DNA of 64,000 nucleotides. Origin: Ramichloridium luteum. Taxonomy: Eukaryota; Ascomycota; Dothideomycetes; Mycosphaerellales; Dissoconiaceae. This document shows, piece after piece, positions 11,243 through 24,800 of the stretch (positions are counted from its first letter, which is position 1; every line of letters begins with the position of its first letter). The translations under genes and the position numbers were made by a program. The notes under the pieces were generated by a model that saw only the letters and a program-made list of their open reading frames with translations, made no database searches and was not told the DNA's origin. The DNA is taken from contig MTSC01000021.1 of NCBI GenBank assembly GCA_002368545.1, positions 124,001 through 188,000 on the forward strand, given 5' to 3'.

Positions 11243-12502
11243 ATGGCCACTTTCCAGACACAAGGATGGCCGGTGCCACCGCCCGGGTTCACGGGTTATG
11301 ATTACCGGACGCCCCCCCAAACTCCTCCCTATGCTGGAGGAACCCAGTTCTATTCTTCCCGGCATTATTCCTATACTGCCCCAGCACCCAAAGGCCATGC
11401 CCGCCGGGCCACGGGAGATGGAACCGCCTACATGTACTCGTCGAACCCGACGACGCCCCGGAAGAGCTACGGTTATGCCCCTCCGGACCAAGCCTACTAC
11501 TCTGCCGGCCCGACCAAATCGGCGCGCAAGCCTGACTATGTAAGTAACTCTGAACGTGTTCGTGAGAGCACTCGCACCTTTCGAGTGCCTACGGACAAGT
11601 ACGGCGGCTACGGGCGCGACTACTATCCTGGCTACGAGCATTACTCTTCACCATCCCGTCATTACGGCGGAGACGACTACCATCATGGTCGATCCGATGA
11701 GTTTCTGCCACGCTATGAGCAACACGAACCGCGCCCTCCACCGTACAATCGTTATCAGAGTTACCGAGAGCCTCCCACTGATCATCGCTACTATGATCAG
11801 GAACGCATTTACACCCCAGCAGAGCCGAACCAGGCGCGACCGCGTCGGGCCTCCTACACGGCGCAATACTCGTCCCGGCCATCCGAGCCTCGGAGGGAAA
11901 CGAAGGAGCCAGAACGGCCACGCACCGCCACCAAGGAGAAGCGCACCGCCACCGCTGCAGATGCTGTTCGCGCCGGCATTCCCGCCGGCTTCTCGACCAA
12001 GTTCTGGGACCCGAATGAGGAACCTATTCTCCTGCTAGGCAGTGTCTTCGACGCTGACTCACTTGGCAAGTGGATCTACGACTGGGCCGCCTTCTTCTAT
12101 GGCGCTGCCTCTCCGCTCGCCGAGGAAGCTGGCGACCTCTGGGTCTTGCTCATCAACCTCTCACATAAGATCAAGCTGGCCGAGGAGGTCATGGGACGTG
12201 TCCGCTCACAAGCTTCGCGCGACCTGCTCGACGAATTTCTCGAATCCGGCGAACGCATCTGGCAACGATTCAGCAAGCTCCTCAAGATTTGTGAGTCATA
12301 CATGTGGAACGCCGCGAAGAAGGAATCCGGCTCGGCCAAGAAGGTTGCCATGGGCAAGAACAGTGGACTCGCCTTTGTCGAGGCCATGTTCGACCGCGAC
12401 TGCGAACTGCGAACCACGGAAAAGCTCATGCAACACATCCGCACATGGCTCGTGCGCTACGACGCTAATTGCCTTCCCATCCTCAAGGATCCCAGCGCTT
12501 AG
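11243..12502 (+). CDS. Tyr/Pro-rich protein with conserved-looking helical C-terminal domain, 419 aa
   Basis: The frame starts at ATG 11243 and ends at TAG 12502. Residues 1-245 are low-complexity, rich in Tyr, Pro, Arg, Ser and His, and surely disordered. Residues about 250-415 change to a compact helical region with alternating hydrophobics (L-L-L-G-S-V-F-D-A-D-S-L-G-K-W-I-Y-D-W, then E-E-A-G-D-L-W-V-L-L-I-N-L, then L-D-E-F-L-E-S-G-E-R-I-W), ending in K-D-P-S-A. Such proteins with a disordered head and a single helical domain are common in ascomycetes and unnamed; I recognise no characterised homologue. The 5' side is a long C/T-rich leader (10.6-11.2 kb). A perfect GTAAGT donor at 11540 could start a 60-nt in-frame intron ending at 11599, which would shorten the protein by 20 residues. 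Confidence 0.7.
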   Translation: MATFQTQGWPVPPPGFTGYDYRTPPQTPPYAGGTQFYSSRHYSYTAPAPKGHARRATGDGTAYMYSSNPTTPRKSYGYAPPDQAYYSAGPTKSARKPDYVSNSERVRESTRTFRVPTDKYGGYGRDYYPGYEHYSSPSRHYGGDDYHHGRSDEFLPRYEQHEPRPPPYNRYQSYREPPTDHRYYDQERIYTPAEPNQARPRRASYTAQYSSRPSEPRRETKEPERPRTATKEKRTATAADAVRAGIPAGFSTKFWDPNEEPILLLGSVFDADSLGKWIYDWAAFFYGAASPLAEEAGDLWVLLINLSHKIKLAEEVMGRVRSQASRDLLDEFLESGERIWQRFSKLLKICESYMWNAAKKESGSAKKVAMGKNSGLAFVEAMFDRDCELRTTEKLMQHIRTWLVRYDANCLPILKDPSA

Positions 12503-15500
12503 GGATTCCAATCTACCTCAGGCGACCATTGCTGCCTGGCGTGGCGACCCAATCGCCGCATCGCTTCGGGCAGTATCTTCATTTTTGGTCAACACATCAT
12601 GATTCACATCACGATGTCTACTCATTTCATTAAATGGATGTGTCACGCACACATCCACTGGCGCATCATTATCGGGAGGGTCTGACTTTCTGGATATGCA
12701 TCGGCCGACGACCTTGATGACTGGCAGAGGGTTTGTACAACTATTGGCTTGGGGACTGGAGATATCCGGCGCGGTGTCTCCGCCCTCCCGCCTCCTCATC
12801 ATCGTCTGTGGCCATTTCTCGGTTCAACATTCTTACTCACTTCGCGTCACTTGACCTCCATCGGGTCTATGGCGCTTCGGGTACACGTTTCATCCGCTCT
12901 TCGATGAACTTTGCTGTCACGACAGCATCGTCGTCTTTCTTTGCTATTGGGAGTTGCATAACTTTGCCTTGCATTTTACCGGGGCTTTACGGAAGAGGTT
13001 TTTCATTCCGGTCTAAAGAAAAGTCGTCGATTAAACGCCTGATACCCCATCTCGCGAGCATTTATCCTCCCGGCTGGGAGCTGGGACTTTGGAAAGGTTG
13101 CGCATGGAAAGGGTTGTGGTGTTGGTTTAATCCTGCTATTGTTTGTTTTCGATCTTGCATTGGGAGGGTTGTCACCGTCACTAGATGGACGTTGGCTTGT
13201 TGGCGATTTTTCCTGTTCTTGACGGACAGGTGTGGTCGTCCAGCGAACAAATCTTTCTTCAGGATCATGTTGTCGTTTACCTGTTGTTGCTTTCTGGCTA
13301 TATACCAGCTGCTGCATTTTAGATACCATTTATTGCGAGTTCAGCGAAATCTACTAAAAAATTTGGATTTCACACTCAATCTTTCCTCTCTCATCCCGCC
13401 AGATGTCAGCGATGATGCTACAGTGCCGCCCTCACTCTTTCACACCACGACTCCCGTCATGACCGTGCGCTCCGCGATGCATTAACGCTACCCGCTGTTC
13501 CTCGCGGCGGGCTTCCCTTGCATGCATCAGCCAGCTGCACGTCATTTCCAAGGATACCCGGCCGGCTGTCTCCGATTCCTATTCGCATAACGCCCAAAAA
13601 AAAACCTGAGATCGCAGAGCCGCATCCATGCACGCCTGGTTCTGCCAAGGTGGTTGTTTCGTTTCCATTCATCCACGCAGAACGTCTGTCTGCAGCAAGA
13701 TATCCTGGGACTGCCATCACGGAATTGTGCGCCTCGCGCCGCCGCTCCCGCGCCAGAAGTTCGTACACCATCATCTTCGTGCGACCAGACTGACTGCGCG
13801 TGAAAGATAGATCTCATCTCACCGGCTCGCCGCATGCATCGGGACGTATCACTTCCTACCCGTCGCATGCTTATTGCTATTAACATGCCCCCGGACAGAT
13901 GTGATGATTTAACTAATAACAATAACAGATCGCTTTTGACATGCGACGTCGCAATAACCTCATGGTACGCCAGCTTCGGGATCGACATACGTTGCGCACG
14001 CCTTGCAGATTCGATTGTTTGGTAGCGAGTTATGCAGCGTTCCTCATTCTGCTCGTGCTTCGCCGCCCCTGCTCCCCGCTCGGCATGCCGCCGCCGCCGC
14101 CGCCCGCATACCGTCCCCGAGATTGTGTCTGCCCTTTCTCACTCCGCATCCGCGTCACCGGTCATGCTTCACCACCGGGCGCGTGTGGATGTGATTGCGA
14201 TGATTAGTGGCAGTGTGATGGAATGGCAGGACACGCAGAAGGCGACGTCGTCTCCTCACTCATAGGGTGTGTCTGGGTGGGTGGGTGCGCTGTCCCGCCC
14301 AGTGGTACATTCACACACACACATCCATACTTACCTACACGTCCAGCCTCGTCATCACTCCCACACACCACCCTCAGCACCACGCTCTCCCACCCGAGCT
14401 GACCGTCCATACACCCACGCGGCGGCCGTACCTGCTTTTGCAACCCACGATGTCTCAGCTGCACCGCTGCGCTGGCGGTGCTCATTCGCATCCGAGGGGC
14501 GAATCGGTGCTGCGGAAGCGGTCGTGGCGCAGGAAATAATTCTCATTGGCCGTAACGGTCCTGTTTCCTTATGCGAAGACCTCCCCTCGACCCGAGCAAG
14601 GCGCGGCCAGCTCCGTCCCGGAACACGTTGTTTCGGCGTGCCAGTCTCCACTTTCCGCGCCGATGGATTCTTGCTTCTGCCGACCTCTCCCACTGGCTCA
14701 TGCTTGCCGGCCACATGATACTGCTCGCTACGCTTCTTCCGATCGCAACGAGCCACGTCGATAGCAACGCTCGCTTGAGGAGGAGCAGAGCACACCATGG
14801 TCTACGCGCCCGGCTGCAAGACTCATCACAGTGCTACAATGACGAGGGTGGGCTTGACCCATCTATGCTTTTCCCCTCATCGCTATACTATGGGTATCCC
14901 CGTCGGAGACTTAAGTGAACGATGATCCTGCCATGCTGTTGCCTTGCGCTTGGCCGCGTGCAACCCGCGTGCAAAATGCGACCGACCTTCTCCGCGCTTC
15001 TATTCGTCGCTGCCCGTTATGCCCGCAGGTGTGTGCCAGCCAACCCTCCACCATGCATGTGCGCCGAAAGTACTTTTCTCCTATACGCTCTCTGACACAA
15101 GTACTAGATACCTCTCAGCTCACTGCGCGCGCTATGCACTGCGCACATGCATGGATGCTTCGAACTCTCGTCCATGGAGTGGAAGGTGTACAATGCGAGG
15201 CGACCTGCCAGACTCATTGCTCATTGCTCAGCCTGATCGTGGTGGCGCGACATTCTGCCCACCATCTTCTCAGCCCTACCTGAGCGCTGACCAGGGTTGA
15301 TCTACGCAAGTCGTCCTGCCGTGGCTCTTTCGCATATCCAATATTGTCGTATCTCTACTGGTGCTATGCGCAGGTCATGCAGCCAGGATTTAAGCTCGGC
15401 ACATCGCTGAATCCCCACTAAACGAGATGTGACTCGTTCGCGCATATGGCCATCTGCTCTTTGCCGCCGACTATGCGTGCCGGGCGAAGTGCATGCGTCT

Positions 15501-16616
15501 TTAGTGGGCTCTTTTCGAACGCGCAGAGCAAGTTCTAGTCTCGTTCTTCGTCGCATCGCTTGCTGCATGCAGATTGATCAATCCAACGGTCGACAACGAG
15601 GCGCGCACATGCGCAGGCATGGCCGGCTCGGCGACCTGGCTGGCCGCAGATTGTGCGACCCTCCATGTCCCCGCTCTCTAGTGAGTCCTCATACACAACA
15701 TACCCCCTCGTGTTGCTTCTGGAGAGCTTCTTGAGGTCGCAGTTCGCTATTCTGACGATGCGATTCATGATACGGGCGTTATTTGAATTCTACCCGCTTC
15801 GGTGTCGCCGCTGTCGTATCACCTCTTGCTTGCCAGTGTGCACTGCTTACGCACCTGCATGCTTTCACCGTTCGCCTGCAGCTTACGTACTCCTGCAGGC
15901 TGCGCTATTCTCGGCCTGCCCTCGCATCTCGAGCTGTAGATGACATGTGAATCGCCGCTCTGGTCAATCGGCCTGTTGACAGGCCTCCCTCGTCTTCTGG
16001 CATCGCCATCCAGGAGCGTTTCATAACTCATGACTCATGCAACTTAGAACGCTCGTAGTCGGCGATTAAGCCCGCAAAAGGAAGCTCGATCTTCATGGCT
16101 TTCCGCTTCGCTTCGACTTCCCACCGATGATCTCACTGTCTTCGCGGGCAGACGAGTTGAGTAAAGTGTGCCGCCGCTCATAACCCACCTGACCTGAGCC
16201 ATCTTCAAATGCGCCGACGTGGCGAGCGTCAGCGGCAGTGCTGCGGGGCGGGCCAACTCCGGCCCCTTCCGCCTTGTTCCATGGTGAGATGTCGTGGGTG
16301 TGTACTGTATGGAAGCGTGGACGAGCTTGATGCCGGCGTGCCGTGCCGCGCTCGCGCGTCCCTCGGGTATGACGTCTCGAAACTCTCTCCTCCCGCTTGC
16401 TTTCCGTGCTTGCTTCTTTTGTAAGTACAGTACAGGATAGCAGCACGATCATCATGAATGACGCCGCGATTCGCGAGGGATTACGGGCGGTCATAACACA
16501 GTTGTGCGCAAAATGCGACTCCACAACATAGATTCAATCACGATCGCGGCCCCTTCGGTGACCAACAACACCAACACGAATGCATGCAAGTTGCGCCGCT
16601 GATCTCCGACCAACAC
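12503..16616. other. 4.1-kb gene-poor region up to the scaffold gap
   Basis: The 250-codon frame at 12733-13485 and several of 60-150 codons are most likely chance frames. They carry no domains, unusual Cys/Trp/Arg composition, and competing frames on both strands. A (GCC)n microsatellite occurs near 14089-14104 and a CA-rich tract near 14310-14345. No RNA gene recognised. Confidence 0.5.
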
Positions 16617-16716
16617 NNNNNNNNNNNNNNNNNNNNNNNNNNNNNNNNNNNNNNNNNNNNNNNNNNNNNNNNNNNNNNNNNNNNNNNNNNNNNNNNNNNN
16701 NNNNNNNNNNNNNNNN
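16617..16716. other. Assembly gap (100 N)
   Basis: Exactly 100 undetermined bases, the conventional placeholder for a scaffold join of unknown size. The true distance, and anything inside it, is unknown. Repeats often cause such breaks, which fits the gene-poor flanks. Confidence 0.99.
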
Positions 16717-19700
16717 AGGGTTGTGGATGATTGCCAAACTTCGCGACTTGCTGAACTCTCACCGTGCCGCCGCCGCCGCCGCACGTGAACGCCCTCGGCG
16801 CTTAAACACAGACAATCCTTCCAAACGCAAGTCATCCTCCACCCACGCTTGGCCTTTCCTGTGGGATTCGGCCCTCGGTGTACTGTCACTACATCCTCTC
16901 GGGTAACTGTTGGTGGAAGGCGGCCTTATCAGCACGTCAGCTGTGCGTGAACTGTGGCTGATGTGGATGGATGCGGGTGCCTGTGGTGTTGGGATAGTGG
17001 AATCGGACTTCATGGTGTGGGCTATCTCACACTTGGGTGGTCAGTTGTGGTGGGCGCTGTTTATCTCCTGGCGGAGTTGAGTGCCGCATTGCTTCGATAG
17101 GACTATAATGACGCCTGAGTATAGTCAAAAGGTGTAGTTGTGCGAGGACGTAGATAAGTATCATCCATCTCAGCGTCGCAAGCCTCACTGTGAACGAGCA
17201 GCCGGTGCGGAACACACACGATGCATTCGGCTTGGACCGATATTCTGATAGCCTTCGGACGAGCTACTTCAACTCCGTGTCATGAACATACATGCGCTTG
17301 CCGAAGAGTATGTCGGAACGTAAGGTATTCATTCAGAGGTCTTTCCTCTGGTGCCGGGGTTCCACGAAGCTTTCGTGGAATTGCGCGAAAACCATTCTAC
17401 TGCATATGAGAAAGGCACTGTGCGTCTGCACGAACGTAATGCTCATGTAGTCGGAGTTTTTTTGCTAGGATTATCATCATAAATGGTGGCTTGTGATGTA
17501 CCAAGTTGCCCTGTGGCGTCAGGATGAGTATTGATTGGAATAATGCGATATGGTACACGCCATTTGCTTCGTAATTCCGATCTTTTTGAGACTTTCAACC
17601 GTTGGACAATGCCTCGAACGAGATGGCTTTCGTACTCGAAGATTCATGTTTGAAGTGTTGGAGAACCCTTAGGGTTACACTTCGTGACATCTTTGTTGGC
17701 CGCTATCGTCGCATCTCGACTCTAGACACGACAGTTCAAAGGCTGGAATAAATAATATCATGCTAATGGTTGCATGGATTATGACGAAATTCACAAGCAT
17801 GTCTTCGCATCGAAGCAACAGGCGATCAATATCTAAAGCCTTCGAATTTTGCCAGCCGTGGATCAAGTATGAATTGAAACCATAGTCGACTTTCTCGTCT
17901 GTATGAGGGATGACGACGGAGGACTTACGCCGAGGATCACCGTTGCGCAGACAAGGTGGGCCATCATCGTGCTGCGCGTTTCAAGTGTCCGGAAAACGAC
18001 AAATGAAATGATAAATACCGATCCATGCAAGCGTCGAAAGTTACCCTGTGCTTAACGACCGGATCGATATGAGGTCTATCATCACAGATGGCTGTAACAA
18101 GAGTAAAGCATTTATCAGGGGTCCCAGCCATGAGCCTGCTGGGGTTCTCCAAGGGAGAATGTGACGAACGCCACTCTCAGAACCGAGATCAACTAAACTA
18201 TGGCCCGGGAACCAGAATGTCCTGAATGAGGTGGCATTTCAATCTTAACAACAACGAGGACTTGAAGCAGTCAAGTCAAATATCAATAGCAAGGAATCCA
18301 CGGGCAGGCATGAGTGCCAATGAGAGTGTCAACTCCAGTCCAAGCAAGCTTCCGCCCATGTTCTCCAAATCGAGGGCCGAACGCGACCTTGTGCTGGTGA
18401 GCACGGAGCGATCGTCGCAGGATCAAGATTCTGAGACGTTGCGTCCGGAAGTGAAGAGTCCAGACAACATATTGCGGCTGTTGAGAAGGAAGTATCGCAT
18501 GGGTCACCTGGCTCAAATTCGCGACGAGCTGATGTGTATCTTGACCCGTACTCGATAATCAAACGACTCGTGTAAGTAGTGATGGTGTGGATCGCCTTGT
18601 TGGTTGATTTGAGCGATCGAAGATGCTGTTCCAATTCTAAGCTGGCGAGTAGGAGCAATGTGCGTCGGGTTGACGTTATTACCAATCGACGATGGATAAG
18701 GACATCGACGCAAAGAGCCACGAGTGTCGAGCATGAGGATCGCTTGGCTACGTTGCCATGTATGCCGAACCTATGCAAGACGACATTTGTGTCAAAAACA
18801 CCCAACACGCCAGTTCGCTAGACTTCCTGAATTGTTTTCATGTGTGCAAGCCGGGAATCATTGCGTTCTCCTTCGACCGCTTGCTCACTATATCGAATTC
18901 ATGTCGCTGATTCAAGCCGTTTGACGTCGTTGAGCTTAATTCATTCTTCCGAAGCGCAACCATTGGGTCACATCTCGAGTTTGGGAAACGCGAAATTTTA
19001 GCGGTAGAGACATCGTCAGACTACCGTTAGTCGGGTCAGGCGTCCACAGGATGTCGGACCATGCGAGACAGTCAACGACTACGGTCCAGTACTTCCAAGC
19101 GATCCATGGTATTGTCAACAACCATTTCAAGATGTAGCGACGGATGCACGTACTTTTACGAGCATCTGATGGCAATTGCGGTACATGCGAAGGGTACAAA
19201 GATGCAAGTGCAGGAAAAATTCCTCTCACCCTCGAGACTTCGCTGTCTGACAAGTTCCCCACAAGACCAAGTGATCGCTGGATGCAGATTACGTGAAGGG
19301 AGAGCGGGATATCAACCTTATGCTAAGGCATGGCGAACGGGCGGTGAGAATGGTTGCGTTGACGGTCTAATGCAACAGCATTGTGTATGTTTCGCACGGC
19401 GTCTACGGGTACAATGAAGTTGACGGTGCAGATGTGATCATATTGCCGTAATACCTGCATCAGATGCCGTTGAAAATCCGTTCTAAGCATGTGTTCGCGA
19501 TGACTTGGATGAGATGCAGATGCGATCAGTATCACGCTGGGGCATAGCATGGGGCATGGCCCGAATGACTTTCATCCATGAATGGAGTTGAGACCTCCCG
19601 CATCAACAGCATCATCGATCGATAGAGATTTGGCAGCACATCAAAGAGCACAAGGCGTCGGCGAAGTAGACGAATGGTAGAAATGCTCGGTGGTACAGTA

Positions 19701-21869
19701 CAAAAGTGAAGAATAAACGTGAAGAATAAAGTTGCAAGAGGCCTGGTTGGTGGGCGGCCCGCAACGCTAGACCGAGCCATCGCATCTGCCGACGTGCCGA
19801 AGTGACGGTCTAGTCTTCGTGGTTGCCCAACGTGCCCAACTGTATGGCCGTCACGCACAACGGCTGTGCCTGATTTCTGGGATCTCGCCGCCAATAAATT
19901 AACAGCACTTTGGCAGCCGTCTTCCCAGCGCACTGGATGATTGACAGGCACGGCAGGATGCGAACGCTCCACTGCAGCGTTGCGCCGTCAGATGTCTATC
20001 GGGGAGCGAGTCCCGGCGGGTCGTGGGTGTTTTTATGCCTTTGTCGTTGCGGATAGCATCTTGGGGGCCACCAGGGGACTGCATCTGCGATAAAAAGTTG
20101 TCATCTGAATACGAGCGATTCCGACTGGTAAGGAGCACTCTCTCGCTTTCAATTGCCTCGTCGAACACATGTTCTCGGCCACGTTGTCCGTTGATTGGTG
20201 CGCATTTGCTCTCGCAAGTAAGGTGTTTCAGATTCCATGAGCGCAGCGCCTTACTCGAGCATCTGTAGCGAGACCTGTCAAGTATCCCGCACGAATACGT
20301 GTTGGGCCACGTCAGGGCAGGGGCATGGTTACACGGCATGAGCGAAGAAACGAAGCCGCCCGAGCTGAAAGATAAGCATGTGGGTTGTCAAAGGCCGTAA
20401 TTTTGGGCGGAAATCATGTTATCAGCGTCACGAATAGTTCCATGCACAGGAGTAGCACATACAACCATAGAAGACTGCGCTGGCTGCGTCAGAAATGTAT
20501 GAAGGAGCGTTTGACTTCCCACCAAAATCAGCGTGGCGGTCCGTAGCACAGGAGATCCCGGACACGTGAAACGGTGGATGGCAACTCAGTGGCAGATACA
20601 GCAAACACTCATGCAGTCTTCGGTACGGAAAGTCCGTCGCCATGCGACCATGGTTGGAAGTCCCCCGAACCGTGATTTTCGCATTACGGTCATGTAAAGG
20701 ATGAGTTCATCCTGATGATGTCTTGCGATCAATTAGCCTGGACAGACCAAATAAGCATGTAAATTACATGCGTAGCCACATGCATATTCTCATCAAGTGG
20801 CGAGAGGATAGGGCAGTCGATGGCGATCTGTGATCATGATTGTCTAGAACAAATGCCCAACCTGATTGTCAGACTGCGATGAGCAGTCAGGTACATACGA
20901 TTCTCGTTTGATTTTTTGTAACAGACAAGGCTAATTCTTCGGCACATGTTCCGCGAAACGTAGACTTTAGCAGGGCACAGATGGGAATGACTCTGCCAAG
21001 CAGCCGATCAGGGGCGAAACGGTGCGAAAGGATCGTAGAGAACGAGAGTCGCGAAGATCGAGGTACAGTGGGCACACAAACGCCGCTAGAAAAATTCGGC
21101 AGGTGCTGAGCGTAGTTCAACATGATCTGTCATGAACATCAGCGTCCATCGATAGCACCACAAAAGCTGGATCAAGGCCCGTTTGGAGTACGTGTGCCAG
21201 ATTAGGGGGCAGTTCTGGTGGTCACTATAGGATAGAAGGATGAATAGAGGCACCGCTTGCCCTTTGTTGGCTGCGATTGTGCCGGACAAATTCCGACGTC
21301 AGAGGCTCAGAGCCCGATCGGGGAGGTCTGTGCTTCCGACGTCGCGGGCAAATTGTATACCCGCAAATCGTCACGTTCGCTTCTTGTCCGCATCCAGTCC
21401 CCGGTATCAGTCCACTCGACCCAGCCATTGCCCACAACGTGGCCCAGACGAGCCCGCTACACCTGTGTCCTCCGGCCGAGCGACCAGAGTACTACATCCA
21501 GGCTTTGATACGACGAGTGCGCAGCCCTCGCCGCCGCCCCGATCCTCGCCCTCGACTGCGCCAAGCACCACCCATTGATTGGTCTTTGCGCGCCTCCATT
21601 CAGCAACTCCTGGTCTGCGCATTGCGGCAGATCCTCTCCCGCGGCTCACGATTAGCCGTTCATACGAGGGGGACTCATACGCTGTACCCAGCCCGTGGCT
21701 GTCGGTACTCTGTGCGTTGTTGCCACACCTGTAACACTGCGCGACAAGGCCCATGTGTGCTGGCTGGGACTGCACCCCGTAAACACTGCTGTGCACTAAG
21801 CCCTGCGAATGTCCTGCCCGCCTTCCGCGCAGCCATTCCATTGGGCCGCCTCGATCCGATGTCATCCTC
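16717..21869. other. 5.1-kb gene-poor region
   Basis: Sequence between the gap and KCS1 that looks somewhat more AT-rich than its surroundings. Only short frames occur. One at 18310-18558 (about 82 codons, M-S-A-N-E-S-V-N-S-S-P-S-K) reads more like real protein than the rest, with K/R/E/D balance and an L-L-R-R-K helix, but it has no recognisable family or splice partners. The last 600 bp before 21870 are the presumed KCS1 leader. A second (GCC)n tract is near 16768-16783. Confidence 0.45.
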
Positions 21870-24800
21870 ATGTCGCCGGCTTTCTTTGGAGCGCAAGGCC
21901 GCTTGTCTTCCAGCGACCCGACGTCCAAAGGGAATCCGAATAGCTCGCACGATGTCAGGGATCCCTCTACCGCTGCGGCACTTGACCAAGAGGCGGTGGA
22001 GCGCTCTACACCTGATGAGGTAATCCACTCTTCGTCGACGCTTCCATCACCTCGTGGCTCCCCGAATGAGAGCAGTGGATCGACATCCTTGCGATCTGGG
22101 AAGAACATCACTCCACCTCAGAGCCATCGCAGACCGTCGCGTCCAGCTGCTACTCCACTGCACGATGTCTACCGACCCCAATTGTCCGAGCGGGACAGCA
22201 TATTTGCGACACACTACAGTCTATCTCCCGTAGCAACTCCACGGTTACCTGACAAGGAAACCACGACGGACGTTGACTCCGGCAAGGTGGGAAAGAGAAG
22301 CCCGGCAGCTCAGGGTGCAATCAGCGATACAATGGCCGTTCCTTCTCTGCCACTCGCACTGGCACAGTCCAACACAATCGACTTTGTCCCAGCTCGTCAA
22401 AAAGATGTTCCCGATTATATGCAAACACGGCCACCACTGCACTCTCCTCGATCACGGTCTGTCCGGTCCAGTCTATCCCCACGACACCATCGCCGCTCGC
22501 TGTATGATATCCATGACTTAGGCACATCGCCGATTGCTGCTTTATTACACAATATTGAGAGCCAACACCCTCCTTTACCCGATACGCCTTTACGGCAAGA
22601 TTCGACGCCGTCCACACCCGACCCCGCCGTCAAAGGCCCCGGCGATGCGCAGGACTTTGAGCGCAGCGCTGAGCGACAGCAGTACCGCTCGTGGCGCCAG
22701 GGTCAAGCGAAGATGAAGGGCATGTCTATCGCGCAATCACAGCGCCAGTTAACGGCACCGGAAACGGGTATGGAAAAAGTCATCGAGGCCCAGCTTCCGC
22801 AACCTGAGTCAACAATGGCGAACGCTCGAAGTCGAAAAGCCAGTCATTATCTGGGCCTGTTTCGCGAAAATGACGCCGAAGAAAAGAGACAGAATGATAA
22901 GAAGCGTGCGGAAAAGAGCAAGGAAGTCAAGGGCGAGCCGACTTCTCAATTGACGAAGGAGCTTCAAGCCGAGTCCGATCGGCAGGGCACCATAGCTAAT
23001 GATATCGAGGCCACAGAAGATGGAAACGATGTTACGGCATCGAAACTGCGTATGGCACATAATCTTCCGTTGAATCTGCTTGAGGAAATACGAAACCACC
23101 AGCACCTAAAGCCAGGTATTGCTCGTAAAATCTCATATCCCAAGGATATACTGCAGCAAGACCCAGAGCGCCGATCCCAAGAGCCGGCAAGCAGGACGCC
23201 CAAATCTGACGATGACGAGTCTGATCGCGAGCACATCTCGTCTGCGACATACTACCCCCACACCGGGTTGACCTTGGGGGAGTCGCCAACTGACGATGAG
23301 CCTCTCAATCGACGGCCTTCTTCTGCCGGGGTGGCAAAGCCCCCCCAGCGACCAGAGCCAGAAGATGTTCAAGTGGCTTTGCAATCCGAGAGTACTCGAG
23401 AGTATTTGCATGGCGACATACCCCGTCCACAGAGCGAGGCTAAACGCCATGCACCAATACCAGATGACCCACCGTCTCTCGTGTCTGACTCCGAGTACGA
23501 GTCGGAATCAGCCTATGAGTACTTGCCGTCTGAAGATGAAGATGGAATCGCCACGGAGACCACCCCAACAGCGACTCCTCTGCTAGCGGCGCAAGGCAGG
23601 TCAGGCATCCGCGAAGGTCCTGCACCCATAGGTGCAGTCGAACTCAAACCATACAAGCACCAAGTTGGAGGGCATACGGCATTGTACAGGTTCTCACGTC
23701 GAGCCGTATGCAAGAAGCTCAACAGCAAAGAGAACATGTTCTACGAGACTGTTGAGAAACACCATCCGGAGCTACTCAATTTTATGCCACGGTATATCGG
23801 CGTTCTCAACGTGACGTACCGCAAGGATCCTAAGCGACGGAAGCCGGCCTCCTCGTCGGAAGAAGTGAAACCACAAGAGAACGATGCGAAAACAGAATCT
23901 AACGCCGCGGACAAAGATGTGGCTGTCAATGAAAACCCCAAAGAACCACTGCCACGCATGATCAGCCATTCGCTATCGGCACCAGGATCAGTACCGCAGG
24001 TCATCTTCGAGAACAATCTTCATTTGATCCCTGAAGACCTCTTCCATCTTCCACCTAGATCTGTCACCCCAGATCTACATCGAGTGCGACCATCGCCACC
24101 AAGGCGAGAGAATAAGAGCGACGACGAAACGTCTAACAGTTCCGTGAGTCGTCCGTCACTCAAAGCCACTGCAAGTTGGGGCTTTACTTCTGTCAACCGA
24201 AAGCTACGTGACCATGTACTACGCGAAGTCTTCGCACCTCCTGTCATCCACCGTCACGACCGTCGCGATCGAGCTTATCACTCTCGATCCTTGCGACAGA
24301 TTCCAAAGTCGATACAGAACGATTTAGCCCGTCGAGACCATTCCACCTCAACCGATGGCTCAGGATATAGTGATGGTTCTCGAGTACCTCTTGACACCCG
24401 TCGGCAAGCCTTCCAAAATCAGATGGAGCGGAAGCGAATGATCAATGTTGATCGCGCCGTCTCCGATCTCGGTTCTCTGTTAGATGACTCTCACTTGCAG
24501 GATTCCCAAGCCGGTCTGAGCAAAAGCGCAGATGTCACAGAGGCGGATATTCCAGTTCCAGCACCCGGTCGGCACCATAGGAGGCGCCATTCCGGTGGCG
24601 GCCTCACTCGTAAAGTTCTCGACATCGATGGTGGCCGGGGCGACCTGGAATTCCATGAGGACGAAGCGTATACAGCTGACGGAGAGGAGGATGTTTTCGC
24701 AATGGATGACGTGAAGAAACAGAGTGACACCGAAGACCAGATCAAGCCAAGTGACGAATCTACTGCTCCTCAGCTGAGCGGGCCGCGCAAACGCACAGCC

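Noticed and set aside
12733..13485. 250-codon plus-strand open frame
   Set aside because: Trp/Cys/Phe/Arg-rich translation without domains, competing minus-strand frames, no splice structure; looks accidental.
14089..14104. (GCC)n tract as a regulatory repeat
   Set aside because: A short simple repeat of a kind common in GC-rich fungal DNA; no further structure.
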